From Paenibacillus radicis (ex Gao et al. 2016) (GTDB lineage Bacteria; Bacillota; Bacilli; Paenibacillales; Paenibacillaceae): a DNA stretch of 34,995 bases. A program made the translations under genes and the position numbers. Below are positions 24,419 through 32,379 of the stretch, piece by piece. Position 1 is the first letter of the stretch, and the number at the start of each line of letters is the position of its first letter. The notes beneath the pieces are model-generated. The model was not told the DNA's origin and did not search any database. It saw only the letters and a program-made list of their open reading frames with translations. The stretch is taken from positions 45,942 through 80,936 of the forward strand of contig NZ_BMHY01000020.1 of the NCBI RefSeq assembly GCF_014641555.1, in the 5' to 3' direction.

Positions 24419-24958
24419 ATGGAAAAGCGCTATCCGGACGCTTACTTGCACTATTTAATGGAATATCATGCGACTCGCGACTTTTTCGAATGCCATGAGC
24501 TGCTAGAGGAATATTGGAAGGAGCATCCCGGTGATTCGAGAGCAGAATTATGGGTGGGTTTGATCCAATTGGCAGTCGGTCATTATCATTTGCGCAGAGG
24601 CAACTATAACGGCGCCCGCAAAATCTATGCAAATGCGTTGTACAGATTAAATCCGCCTGCACTCAGAGAGCTTGGAATTGACGGGGATAAGCTGCTGCAT
24701 GCACTCACGCTTAGACAAGAGAATCTTGTAGCGGGGGAGTTAGTTGGCTACAAGGAAATGGATTTTGACCTCATCGATCCGCTGCTTGAGGCGGAAATGC
24801 AGAAGCGCTGTGAGGCGGCGGGATTGCAGTGGGGGAAAATAGAAGGCATCGAAGCCGCTATTATTCACCGTCATAAGCTTCGCGATCGCAGCGATATCGT
24901 TGCCGCAAGAGCAGCAGCGGCAGAATTGAAAAAGAAGAGCCGCCCTGGCGCAGTATAG
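24419..24958 (+). CDS. DUF309 domain protein
   Basis: A 179-residue soluble, largely helical protein; GGGGGGAGAG precedes the ATG. The DUF309 signature is clear: F-x-ECHELLEEYWKEHP followed by LIQLAVGHYHLRRGNYNGARKIYANAL. The paired HE and the later H-H cluster suggest possible metal binding, but the role of this family is unknown to me. A long C-terminal extension (about 120-179) includes a Lys/Ala-rich helix. The stop codon lies inside the terminator hairpin shared with the convergent carbonic anhydrase gene. Confidence 0.85.
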   Translation: MEKRYPDAYLHYLMEYHATRDFFECHELLEEYWKEHPGDSRAELWVGLIQLAVGHYHLRRGNYNGARKIYANALYRLNPPALRELGIDGDKLLHALTLRQENLVAGELVGYKEMDFDLIDPLLEAEMQKRCEAAGLQWGKIEGIEAAIIHRHKLRDRSDIVAARAAAAELKKKSRPGAV

Positions 24959-24982
24959 CGCAAAGGCGGCTCTTCAATTTTT
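24934..24982. terminator. Bidirectional terminator at the end of the DUF309 gene
   Basis: GAAGAGCCGCC (24934-24944) and GGCGGCTCTTC (24965-24975) form an 11-bp stem, with AATTTTT after it and A-rich sequence before it. The left arm lies within the last DUF309 codons. Confidence 0.88.
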
Positions 24983-24993
24983 ATAGAAGCAGA

Positions 24994-25566
24994 TTATGCT
25001 TTAAGGGATTTGTAACCATCGACAATTAGATCCAGCTCACCGGTCTCAGGGTTAATCGCCAGGCCGTGTACAGGAACGTTTGCCGGCAATAACGGGTGAT
25101 TCCGTACGATGCCCACGCTTTTCTCCACGCTTTCTTTGACGTTGTCAAAGCCAGTCAGCCAGCGCATCAGGTTTAGGCCGGAGTTACGGAGCGTTTCGAT
25201 CGTATCTTCAGAAATGCCGCGTTCAACCATGTGGCCAACGACAACCTCCGGATCAAGACCAGTCATGCCGCAATCGTGGTGACCGATGACAAATACCTCG
25301 TCCGCTTTCAGCTCATAGACAGCGACCAGCACGCTTCGCATCAGGTTGCCGAATGGCTGCGTGATGATGGCGCCTGCGTTTTTAATAATTTTGGAGTCGC
25401 CGTTTTTCAAGTTCATTGCTTTTGGAAGAAGCTCGGTCAAGCGAGTGTCCATACACGTAACGATAACCATTTTGCGATCCGGAAATTTGGTCGTCAAATA
25501 TTGCTCGTATTCTTTTTTCTCCACAAAGTTGTTGTTGTACTCCAAAATTTGCTCCAATTTATTCAT
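24994..25566 (-). CDS. Beta-class carbonic anhydrase
   Basis: The start at 25566 is set by AAGGAGGAACT upstream; codons further out (to 25593) read through that site. The product is 190 residues. Zinc ligands are Cys38, His96 and Cys99 (VTCMDTRL and IGHHDCGM), and Asp40-Arg42 form the catalytic dyad, all diagnostic of beta-carbonic anhydrases. The length and the lack of extension match the YtiB/YvdA type of Bacillus. It interconverts CO2 and bicarbonate in the cytoplasm. The gene is 34 bp downstream of the HesB-like gene on the same strand, probably co-transcribed. Confidence 0.93.
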   Translation of the reverse strand: MNKLEQILEYNNNFVEKKEYEQYLTTKFPDRKMVIVTCMDTRLTELLPKAMNLKNGDSKIIKNAGAIITQPFGNLMRSVLVAVYELKADEVFVIGHHDCGMTGLDPEVVVGHMVERGISEDTIETLRNSGLNLMRWLTGFDNVKESVEKSVGIVRNHPLLPANVPVHGLAINPETGELDLIVDGYKSLKA

Positions 25567-25600
25567 TTCCAGTTCCTCCTTAGGCTGTAGCACTATGGCG

Positions 25601-25921
25601 TTAGTTTTTCACAAAACGCAGATCAAGCGTGTAAATCTGATTGTCGCTTTTCAAACTGAGGCTATCCCGATCCGCATTGTAATCGATTCGCATTTGCGGC
25701 TCAAAAAAAACCTCATGACGAGGTTCGAATAGGAACGGTAAAGGATCGCCTTCGGCCAGTTTGTCATCAACCGTCGATTCTTTCACAAGCTGAAGGGCAG
25801 GCACGCCGCTCATCACGCAGCCGCAGCCTTCCGTATCATGCAGCAACTTCAACTGCCGGCTGCCGTCGGCTATGTATGGAGTCAGAAAATCGACTGCTGC
25901 AGGTGTGAATGAAATATGCAT
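25601..25921 (-). CDS. HesB/IscA-like iron-sulfur protein family (YqkB-like)
   Basis: A 106-residue soluble protein. ISFTPAAVDFLTPYI opens like the HesB/IscA fold, and EGCGCVMSG (Cys33, Cys35) retains a CGC-type pair in the middle of the protein rather than the C-terminal CGCG of true A-type carriers. This is the arrangement in YqkB-type relatives. The terminal region reads LSLKSDNQIYTLDLRF without cysteines. It may bind an iron-sulfur cluster or iron, or be a structural derivative; it is not a canonical IscA/SufA. Confidence 0.8.
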   Translation of the reverse strand: MHISFTPAAVDFLTPYIADGSRQLKLLHDTEGCGCVMSGVPALQLVKESTVDDKLAEGDPLPFLFEPRHEVFFEPQMRIDYNADRDSLSLKSDNQIYTLDLRFVKN

Positions 25922-26060
25922 GGATAATACCTCGCTTTCCTTGCCGCTTCGCCCATTTCGATGTAACGGCTAAGGTTGATTATACGTTTTGTTAACGGTA
26001 AGATCAAGATAGGCAACCCTGCAATTTCTTCAACTCCAAAATGGAAAGGCGGCTTGTAAA

Positions 26061-27575
26061 ATGACCGTACATAACGAGAAAACGCTTCCTTTGTTTATGG
26101 AAACGAATCGCAAAGTAAAAAGCTATGAGGAAGCGCTGGGCGTGCTGTATTGGGACTTGCGTACAGGCGCTCCGCGCAAAGGAATGGACACCCGTTCCGA
26201 ATCGATCGGCGCGTTGTCCGGCGACATGTTCAAATTGTCTACTTCGCCTGAACTGGGCGAATATTTGGCAACGCTGGAAGAGCCGCAAAACTTCGAGAGC
26301 TTGTCCGAAATCGAGCAGCGGCTAGTGACGGAAACGCGCAAGGATTATGACCGCAGCGTCAAGATCCCGCAAAAGCTTTACCAAGAGTATGTCGTGTTAG
26401 CCGCACAAACTGAGAATAAGTGGGAAGAGGCGAAAGCAAACAACGACTTCGCTGGCTTCCAGCCTTATCTGGAAAAGGTTATCGGCTATCAGCAGCAATT
26501 CATTGACCTATGGGGAGCGAAGGACACTCGTTACGACACGCTGCTCGATCAATATGAGCCCGGCATGACGACGAAGGAGCTGGACCGCGTATTTGGCGGA
26601 CTCCGTGAGCAGCTTGTGCCATTGGCGGCGGCCATTGCGGCTTCTCCGCATCAGCCGGATACATCCTTCCTGCAGCAAAATTACGATAAAGAAGCGCAAA
26701 AGGCGTATAGCAAGTTTATTTTGAACGAAATGGGCTATGATTTTGACGCGGGACGGCTTGACGAGAGTGTCCATCCGTTTGCAACCGGACTTAATCCCGG
26801 CGATGTGCGTATTACGACGCGGTACTTGGTGGATGATGTGACGAGCGCTTTGTTCGGCACCATCCATGAAGGCGGACACGCGCTATATGAGCAAAATATA
26901 ATGCCGGAGCTCATTGGTACGACGCTGTGCTCAGGAACCTCGATGGGCATTCATGAATCGCAATCCCGTTTCTGGGAAAATGTAATCGGCCGCAGCAAAC
27001 CGTTCTGGGAACGGTATTACGGCGATTTGCAGCAGAAATTCCCGGGACAGCTAAACGTTCCCGTGGAGCAATTTTACCGCGGTATAAACGTTGTGCAGCC
27101 TTCGCTCATCCGGATTGAAGCTGATGAGCTGACTTACAACCTGCACATTATTATCCGCTACGAGATTGAGAAGCTGATCTTCAACGAAGGGGCGAAAGCT
27201 TCTGACCTTCCGGCAATCTGGAACGACAAGTACCGGGAGTACCTCGGTATTACGCCGCCAAATGATGCAGAGGGCGTGCTGCAGGACGTACACTGGTCCG
27301 GCGGCATGTTCGGTTACTTCCCGTCTTACTCGCTAGGTAATATGTATGCTGCACAAATCGCCGATACGATGGAACGCGAGCTGCCAGATTTTTGGGGCAA
27401 TGTTGGGCGCGGTGAGCTGCACCCGATCAAAAACTGGCTGTCGGAGCGGATTTACAAATATGGCAAGCTGAGAACGCCGTCCGAGCTTATTCAGAACATT
27501 ACCGGCAAGCCGCTTGATCCACAGCATTTGGTTCATTATCTGGAGCGGAAATATAAAGATATTTATAAGCTGTAA
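26061..27575 (+). CDS. Carboxypeptidase Taq (M32) metallopeptidase
   Basis: A 504-residue cytoplasmic zinc carboxypeptidase, the usual length of the M32 family. The zinc motif HEGGH lies at 269-273 (TIHEGGHALYEQ), and the third ligand Glu299 is in the family motif IHESQSRFWEN. Further M32 landmarks are VLYWDLRTGAPRKG near the N-terminus, DVRITTRY, NLHIIIRYEIEK and SGGMFGYFPSYSLGN. It removes C-terminal residues from peptides. The ribosome binding site is poor (GGAAAGGCGG) and 10 nt from the ATG. It stands alone: divergent from the HesB-like gene and followed by a strong terminator. Confidence 0.95.
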   Translation: MTVHNEKTLPLFMETNRKVKSYEEALGVLYWDLRTGAPRKGMDTRSESIGALSGDMFKLSTSPELGEYLATLEEPQNFESLSEIEQRLVTETRKDYDRSVKIPQKLYQEYVVLAAQTENKWEEAKANNDFAGFQPYLEKVIGYQQQFIDLWGAKDTRYDTLLDQYEPGMTTKELDRVFGGLREQLVPLAAAIAASPHQPDTSFLQQNYDKEAQKAYSKFILNEMGYDFDAGRLDESVHPFATGLNPGDVRITTRYLVDDVTSALFGTIHEGGHALYEQNIMPELIGTTLCSGTSMGIHESQSRFWENVIGRSKPFWERYYGDLQQKFPGQLNVPVEQFYRGINVVQPSLIRIEADELTYNLHIIIRYEIEKLIFNEGAKASDLPAIWNDKYREYLGITPPNDAEGVLQDVHWSGGMFGYFPSYSLGNMYAAQIADTMERELPDFWGNVGRGELHPIKNWLSERIYKYGKLRTPSELIQNITGKPLDPQHLVHYLERKYKDIYKL

Positions 27576-27625
27576 ATGTAGAAGAGTGGGACGTAGGTGC
27601 GAGAGCACTACGATAAGTGAAATAA

Positions 27626-27683
27626 CAAAGGCTATTGCGACAAAGGTGATCTGAGATCAGCTTTGACGCGGTAGCCTTTTTTT
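27626..27683 (+). terminator. Large terminator hairpin after the M32 gene
   Basis: AAAGGCTA, GCG, CAAAG and TGATC on the left pair with GATCA, CTTTG, CGC and TAGCCTTT on the right, with small bulges and a 3-nt loop, followed by a T-run at 27677-27683. Confidence 0.85.
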
Positions 27684-27801
27684 CGTTGCTGTGAAAGATA
27701 CTGCTTCTTCTAATGTGTTGTAAATGTGCTGTAGGAGGATAGGTAAATAGTTTCTTTGGGATCTCTGGGGGGATGCAGCAGAGTTGGCTGGCCCGGGGTG
27801 G

Positions 27802-28030
27802 GATAGTGAAGCAGGTTCGCTATATTGCGAATTGAATTTCGCTATATGGGCCGCCGCAATTAAATTAGCCCGCTCAAGTTGATATAACGAAGCGTGTTCG
27901 CTAAATTGCGAATTGAATTTCGCTATAAGGACAGCAGCAATTAAATTGGGCCCGCCCAAGTTGATATAGCGAAGCAGGTTCGTTATATTGCGAACCAAAT
28001 TTCGTTCTGCGAGCAGTTCTAGCAAGCTAT
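27802..28030. repeat. Three imperfect tandem repeats of about 80 bp with GCGAA/TTCGC palindromes
   Basis: Copies begin near 27802, 27881 and 27963. Each runs GATAT-x-GCGAAGCAGGTTCGCTATA, then TTGCGAATTGAATTTCGCTATA, then GCAATTAAATT and CCGCTCAAGTT. Within each copy GCGAA faces TTCGC twice, making small palindromes. Related GCGAAG/TTCGCT fragments continue to about 28170 and recur near 34759. Confidence 0.8.
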
Positions 28031-28542
28031 TAAACTTTTAGCGAAGCTATTTTCGCTTTTGGAGAACCAAAGTTCACGGATAGCGAAACTAGCTTCGTTG
28101 CAGCAGAGAAGTCGCCACTTTTGAGCGTGTACAAAGAACTTTGCTTCGCTAAATTGCGAAGCAGGTTCGTTGGAACGTACGCTGACGTGTTAGGGGAAAG
28201 TGGGCCGTATGAGGCGCACGTGCAAGCATCCTCGAGCCAGTAATTAGTGTGTTGAAGAGCTGAACAACGAGCAACAGATGAGCATCGTTCAGAGTTTTGA
28301 TGCAAATGGTGCGAGTGCGTCCGACTGCAGGCGTATTTCGAGAAGTAAATAGTGTGTTTGAGAACGAGCATTAAGCAGCGTAGGCGTATTTTCTGAGCAT
28401 GAGCAAATGGTGTGAACCACGCAGAGTGCGAACATCCGAGCACGCAAGTCCCCGCGTCAGCCTCATGTCAATTCACCGCCGGGCGTTTCGCTGCATAGGC
28501 TGGAGTACTAACGACATGCGAAGAAAAACGGGAGGAATCGAC

Positions 28543-29553
28543 ATGGGCAAACGGGTGTGGATGGCGCTGCTGCTCTCTGTCGTGCTGCTGACCACGGCAG
28601 CGCTGGCAGGCTGCGGGAACGGCAGCTCGGAGAAGACGAAGGTGACCATTGGGGAAGTGACGCGGTCACTATTTTATGCGCCGCAATACGTAGCATTGGC
28701 AAAAGGATTTTTCAAGGATGAAGGGCTCGATGTGGAACTGACGACGACGGCGGGCGGCGATAAAACGATGACGGCATTGCTGTCGGGCGTAATCGATGTC
28801 GCGCTGGTCGGCTCGGAAACTTCAATTTATGTCTATCAGCAAGGTGCGGATGACCCGGTCATCAACTTTGCACAATTGACGCAGACGGATGGCACATTCC
28901 TGGTGGCGCGCAATGCGGACGATGCGTTTGACTGGAATAAGCTGAAGGGAAATGTTTTCCTCGGCCAAAGAAAAGGCGGCATGCCGCAAATGGCCGGTGA
29001 ATTCGCGCTCAAAAAACACGGCATCGATCCTCATAACGATCTGGAGCTGATCCAGAACATTGATTTTGCCAACATATCCGCTGCATATGCGTCAGGCACA
29101 GGCGAGTATGTACAGCTGTTTGAACCAACGGCTTCAATCTTTGAAAAAGAGGGCAAAGGCCACGTCGTCGCATCATTTGGTGTGGAAAGCGGACATTTGC
29201 CATACACCGTATTTATGACGAAGCAAAGCTTTATTAAGAAAAACAAAACGACAGTACAGAAATTTACGAATGCCGTGCACAAAGCACAGCTTTGGGTAGC
29301 GGAAAATGATGCTGCGACCATTGCGGATGCCGTACTTCCTTACTTTGACAACGTTGACCGCGATATTCTGATCAGCTCCATCGATCGCTACAAACAGCAA
29401 GGCTCTTATGCATCGGATCCAATCATTGATGAAGCAGAATGGAATAATCTGCTGGACGTCATGACGACAGCCGGAGAGCTGAAAGCACGCACGGAGCATA
29501 AAGCGATCGTTGACAATACGTTTGCGGAGAAGGCAATCGAATCCGTCAAATAA
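28543..29553 (+). CDS. ABC transporter substrate-binding lipoprotein, NMT1/SsuA/ThiY type
   Basis: The start at 28543 follows GGGAGGAATCGAC; the frame opens earlier but without a site. The 336-residue product has a lipoprotein signal with lipobox LAGC (Cys24). The mature part fits the NMT1/THI5-like fold: LFYAPQYVALAKGFFKDEGLDVEL, GGDKTMTALLSGVIDVALVG, a GQRKGGMPQMAGEFALKKHGID segment, and a VFMTKQSFIKKN hinge region. Members of this family bind sulfonates, taurine, nitrate or thiamine precursors; the ligand here cannot be fixed. No THI-box or S-box precedes the operon, which is weak evidence against thiamine or methionine control. It is first of three genes in a complete importer. Confidence 0.88.
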   Translation: MGKRVWMALLLSVVLLTTAALAGCGNGSSEKTKVTIGEVTRSLFYAPQYVALAKGFFKDEGLDVELTTTAGGDKTMTALLSGVIDVALVGSETSIYVYQQGADDPVINFAQLTQTDGTFLVARNADDAFDWNKLKGNVFLGQRKGGMPQMAGEFALKKHGIDPHNDLELIQNIDFANISAAYASGTGEYVQLFEPTASIFEKEGKGHVVASFGVESGHLPYTVFMTKQSFIKKNKTTVQKFTNAVHKAQLWVAENDAATIADAVLPYFDNVDRDILISSIDRYKQQGSYASDPIIDEAEWNNLLDVMTTAGELKARTEHKAIVDNTFAEKAIESVK

Positions 29554-29574
29554 TCCGATATCGGAGGGAGAACA

Positions 29575-30378
29575 ATGGCTGACGATCATCGAATGCTGGA
29601 GCTGATAGGCGTGTCCCATGTATATGTCAACGATAAAGGGGCTTCGCTTGCCGTTGAACAACTCGATATCGCCGTGCATCGCGGGGAATTCGTCAGCCTT
29701 GTCGGCCCAAGCGGCTGCGGCAAGACGACGATTCTAAGCATGCTCGCTGGTTTGATCCCGCCGACGAGAGGGCAAGTATTGCTTGGCGGGGATGCCGTTT
29801 CGGGTCCGTCGACGAAGGTTGGCTATATGCTTCAGCAGGATTTTTTGTTCCCGTGGCGCACGATCCGTGACAACGCCGCGATTGGTTTGGAAATAACCGG
29901 CCGGAAAACGCCCGAGGCGCTGCGAAGGGTCGATGAACTGCTTGCCGAGCTGGGGCTGCCAGGTTCCGGCAGCCGCTACCCGCATGAACTGTCCGGCGGT
30001 ATGCGCCAGCGGGTCGCACTAGCACGCACGCTTGCGACGGAGCCGGACATCTTGCTGCTCGACGAACCGTTCTCCGCGCTTGATCTTCATATTAAGCTGC
30101 AGCTTGAGGATCTCGTGCAGCAGACGCTGCGCCGGCTTGGCAAGACGGCTATGCTCGTCACGCATGATTTGGCGGAGGCTGCTGCGATGAGTGATCGTGT
30201 GATCGTGCTCGCCGCCAACCCCGGCCGAATTGTTGCAGAGCATGTCATGCCGGATGAGCTGCGGTCGGCATCGCCCATGGACGCCCGCAGACTTGCCGGC
30301 TTTCAGAGCATATTCGACCAGCTGTGGGCGGAGCTTGAGGCAGCTGAGGGAGCGGAAGGGGGCGATGCAGATGAATAA
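29575..30378 (+). CDS. ABC transporter ATP-binding protein, SsuB/TauB type
   Basis: A 267-residue ATPase. Walker A GPSGCGKTT is at 44-52, the Q-loop at about 87-88 (YMLQQDFLFPWRTI), the signature LSGGMRQR at 139-146, Walker B ILLLDEP at 159-165 and the switch His in MLVTHDLAEA. FPWRT after the Q-loop is characteristic of nitrate/sulfonate/taurine-type ATPases. The start is ATG 29575 with CGGAGGGAG upstream, 21 bp after the binding-protein stop. It overlaps the permease gene by 8 bp. Confidence 0.92.
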   Translation: MADDHRMLELIGVSHVYVNDKGASLAVEQLDIAVHRGEFVSLVGPSGCGKTTILSMLAGLIPPTRGQVLLGGDAVSGPSTKVGYMLQQDFLFPWRTIRDNAAIGLEITGRKTPEALRRVDELLAELGLPGSGSRYPHELSGGMRQRVALARTLATEPDILLLDEPFSALDLHIKLQLEDLVQQTLRRLGKTAMLVTHDLAEAAAMSDRVIVLAANPGRIVAEHVMPDELRSASPMDARRLAGFQSIFDQLWAELEAAEGAEGGDADE

Positions 30379-31234
30379 AGAGCAGGAAGAACTGAAAGCC
30401 GAAGTTTCCGGCATCCAGGAAGACCGGGTCAATTGGATGGAAGACCTGCATCTCCGGTTCAAAAAACGGGCACAGCGGCTGACAGCAGCTGTAGGCGTCA
30501 CACAAATTGCCATCCTCTTATTGTTCATTGCGCTCTGGGAAGCGGCAGGCCGGCTTAAATGGGTCGATCCGCTGCTGTTCAGCTATCCCTCCAAGCTGTT
30601 TACTCAAATATGGACGACGATGGCGGACGGTTCGCTTTGGCCGCATATCGGCATGACGGTATCGGAGACAGCGCTGGGCTTTGCGCTTGGGACGCTACTT
30701 GGCACGGCGCTTGCCGCTGCGCTGTGGTGGTTTCCTTTTTTATCACGCGTGTTCGATCCTTATTTGGTCGTGCTCAACAGCTTGCCGAAGGTCGCGCTTG
30801 GCCCGCTCTTTATCGTGCTGCTAGGCCCCGGCTTTGTGTCTATTGTAGCGGTGACGCTTTCGGTCACGGTCATCATTACGACGATAAATATATATAATCA
30901 ATTTCGCGAAATCGAAGCAGGGTTTATCAAGGTCGTCCGGCTGTTCGGAGCGAGCAGGGCGCAGTTGTTCCGGCTCGTTATTTTACCCGCGTCCTTTCCG
31001 GTCATCATCTCGGCGTTGAAGGTCAATGTCGGGCTTGCGTGGGTCGGGGTAATCGTCGGTGAGTTTCTCGTGGCGAAGCTGGGTCTCGGCTACTTGATTA
31101 TTTACGGCTTCCAAGTATTCAATTTCACGCTGGTTTTGTCCAGTTTGGTCGTTATTGCAGCTGTGGCGACGGTCATGTATCAACTGGTCGCTATTCTGGA
31201 GCGAAAGTTGACGGATGGCTGGCGGGAACGGTAG
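30371..31234 (+). CDS. ABC transporter permease, SsuC/TauC type
   Basis: The ATG at 30371 is preferred: GGAAGGGGG at 30354-30362 is 8 nt upstream, giving an 8-bp overlap with the ATPase gene. ATG 30365 is a second choice. The product is 287 residues with an unusually long charged N-terminus (about 45 residues) before the first helix (QIAILLLFIALWEAAG). About six membrane helices follow. The EAA-like docking loop is KVVRLFGASRAQLFRLVILPASFPVIISAL. GLGYLIIYG near the end is typical of the nitrate/sulfonate permease family. Confidence 0.9.
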   Translation: MNKEQEELKAEVSGIQEDRVNWMEDLHLRFKKRAQRLTAAVGVTQIAILLLFIALWEAAGRLKWVDPLLFSYPSKLFTQIWTTMADGSLWPHIGMTVSETALGFALGTLLGTALAAALWWFPFLSRVFDPYLVVLNSLPKVALGPLFIVLLGPGFVSIVAVTLSVTVIITTINIYNQFREIEAGFIKVVRLFGASRAQLFRLVILPASFPVIISALKVNVGLAWVGVIVGEFLVAKLGLGYLIIYGFQVFNFTLVLSSLVVIAAVATVMYQLVAILERKLTDGWRER

Positions 31235-31303
31235 GATTAAGACGTGAATGGCGCTGTGCGCCTAACGACTTTTGAAAATTCTACCACTACAAAGAGGTTA
31301 TAT

Positions 31304-32272
31304 ATGGGTATTCGAATTATTAAAACCGCCTTAGCGACGATTGCGGCGATTTATACAGCTGTGTATTTCGGACTGGAGCCGCCGCTCGGGGCAGGCATTC
31401 TTGCTATTCTCGGCGTCGAAGTGAGCCGGTTGAAGGGATTAAAAAGCGCCCTCGTCCGGTTTGTCGCTTCGGTGCTGGGACTTTTTTTCGCCTCGTTCAT
31501 CTTTACGGTGTTCGGCTTTCATATCTGGGCGGTGGCTTTGTTTATACTGCTGACGTTTCCGGTGCTTTCCCGTTTTCAATTGAAGGACGGAATTGTGACG
31601 AGCGCGGTCATCGTCTTCCATTTGTTCGGAAGAGCAGAGGTTAGCGTCGATATCATCAGCAACGAGATTATGCTGCTGTTCGCCGGCCTTGGCTGGGCGA
31701 CGATCATTAATTTAATCTATATGCCGAAGGACAAGCATCTTCTTCAAGGCTTGAAGGAAACGGTCGAGCATAAATTTGACGTTATTTTCACCGAAATGGC
31801 GTTAACGCTGCGGGACCCCTCTCATATATGGAACGGAAGCGAGCTGCTGGAGGCGCATAATGCGATTGAAGAAGGGGCGCGCCGCTCTGTGCTTAATCGG
31901 GATAACCGGCTGTGGGGGCAGGAGCTTTATTGGTTGAATTATTTCGAGATGCGGAGCCAGCAGCTTGAGCTCATTCAGCAAATGCTGGTGGATTTGGCGA
32001 TGGTCTATGAGCGGTGGCCGCAGAACGACCACATTGCCGAGCTGATGGAGCAGTTGTCTGAGGATGTGAAATCGGAAGTTTATACCGGCTTGACGGAGAA
32101 GCGGATGGTGGAGCTTTCCCAGCAATTCAAAGCAATGGATCTGCCGCGTACACGGGAGGAATTTGAAGTGCGTGCCGCATTGCTCAAACTGATGCATGAG
32201 CTGAAACGCTATTTGGAAGTCGCAAAAAGACTTAAAAAAAGAAAAGTTATTTTAGAACGAGCAGAGTCATAG
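31304..32272 (+). CDS. Aromatic-acid-exporter-like membrane protein (YqjA/DUF939 type)
   Basis: The start at 31304 (MGIRIIKTALAT) follows AAGAGGT; a frame opening at 31244 is longer but without a site. The product is 322 residues. The first 145 residues hold about five hydrophobic helices with the family pattern RIIKTALATIAAIYTA, PPLGAGILAILGVE and FHLFGRAEVS. The remaining half is a cytoplasmic helical domain with coiled-coil character (LLEAHNAIEEGARRSVLN, LELIQQMLVDLA) and a basic tail. Relatives are called ArAE/FUSC-like, but transport has not been shown for most. The gap to the ABC permease is 69 bp with no terminator, so read-through is possible. Confidence 0.82.
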   Translation: MGIRIIKTALATIAAIYTAVYFGLEPPLGAGILAILGVEVSRLKGLKSALVRFVASVLGLFFASFIFTVFGFHIWAVALFILLTFPVLSRFQLKDGIVTSAVIVFHLFGRAEVSVDIISNEIMLLFAGLGWATIINLIYMPKDKHLLQGLKETVEHKFDVIFTEMALTLRDPSHIWNGSELLEAHNAIEEGARRSVLNRDNRLWGQELYWLNYFEMRSQQLELIQQMLVDLAMVYERWPQNDHIAELMEQLSEDVKSEVYTGLTEKRMVELSQQFKAMDLPRTREEFEVRAALLKLMHELKRYLEVAKRLKKRKVILERAES

Positions 32273-32315
32273 AATAAAGAGGGAAAAAATTCGTTGCGGC
32301 GCGGGAAAAGAAACA

Positions 32316-32345
32316 GTCACCCTAGACGAATGTCCTGCATACACT
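32316..32345 (+). promoter_or_regulatory. Predicted sigma-E promoter of cotE
   Basis: A -35-like GTCACCCT (32316-32323) lies 14 bp before CATACACT (32338-32345), which matches the sigma-E -10 consensus CATACAnT. The ribosome binding site follows about 20 bp later. In Bacillus subtilis cotE is transcribed from sigma-E and sigma-K promoters, which agrees. Confidence 0.6.
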
Positions 32346-32379
32346 TTAAATGAATGATTGTATGGAGGAGGTTAAATCG

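Larger units (their letters stand above)
27576..28542. other. Gene-free stretch of about 0.97 kb, repeat-rich
   Basis: After the terminator this stretch holds the three 80-bp repeats, further GCGAA/TTCGC fragments to about 28170, and two loosely similar segments near 28238-28341 and 28343-28430 that share TAGTGTGTT, GGCGTATTT and CAAATGGTG blocks. Open frames on either strand here have repeat-derived sequence and no ribosome binding site, so I call none as genes. The last 30 bp carry the ribosome binding site GGGAGGAA of the next gene. No known riboswitch motif was seen. Confidence 0.6.

Noticed and set aside
27657..28025. Minus-strand open frame with a repeated peptide of about 27 residues
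   Set aside because: It is the translation of the 80-bp DNA repeats, with no ribosome binding site or recognisable domain; the repeats explain the open frame.
27802..28030. CRISPR array
   Set aside because: Only three imperfect copies of about 80 bp, with no constant short repeats and unique spacers, and no cas genes.
28030..28443. Minus-strand open frame of 137 codons upstream of the transporter operon
   Set aside because: Repeat-derived, no start signal, composition unlike a protein and overlapping the leader of the next gene.
28431..28542. THI-box or S-box leader for the NMT1-type transporter
   Set aside because: No CTGAGA/GATCTGGATAATGCCAGC-like or S-box blocks were found.
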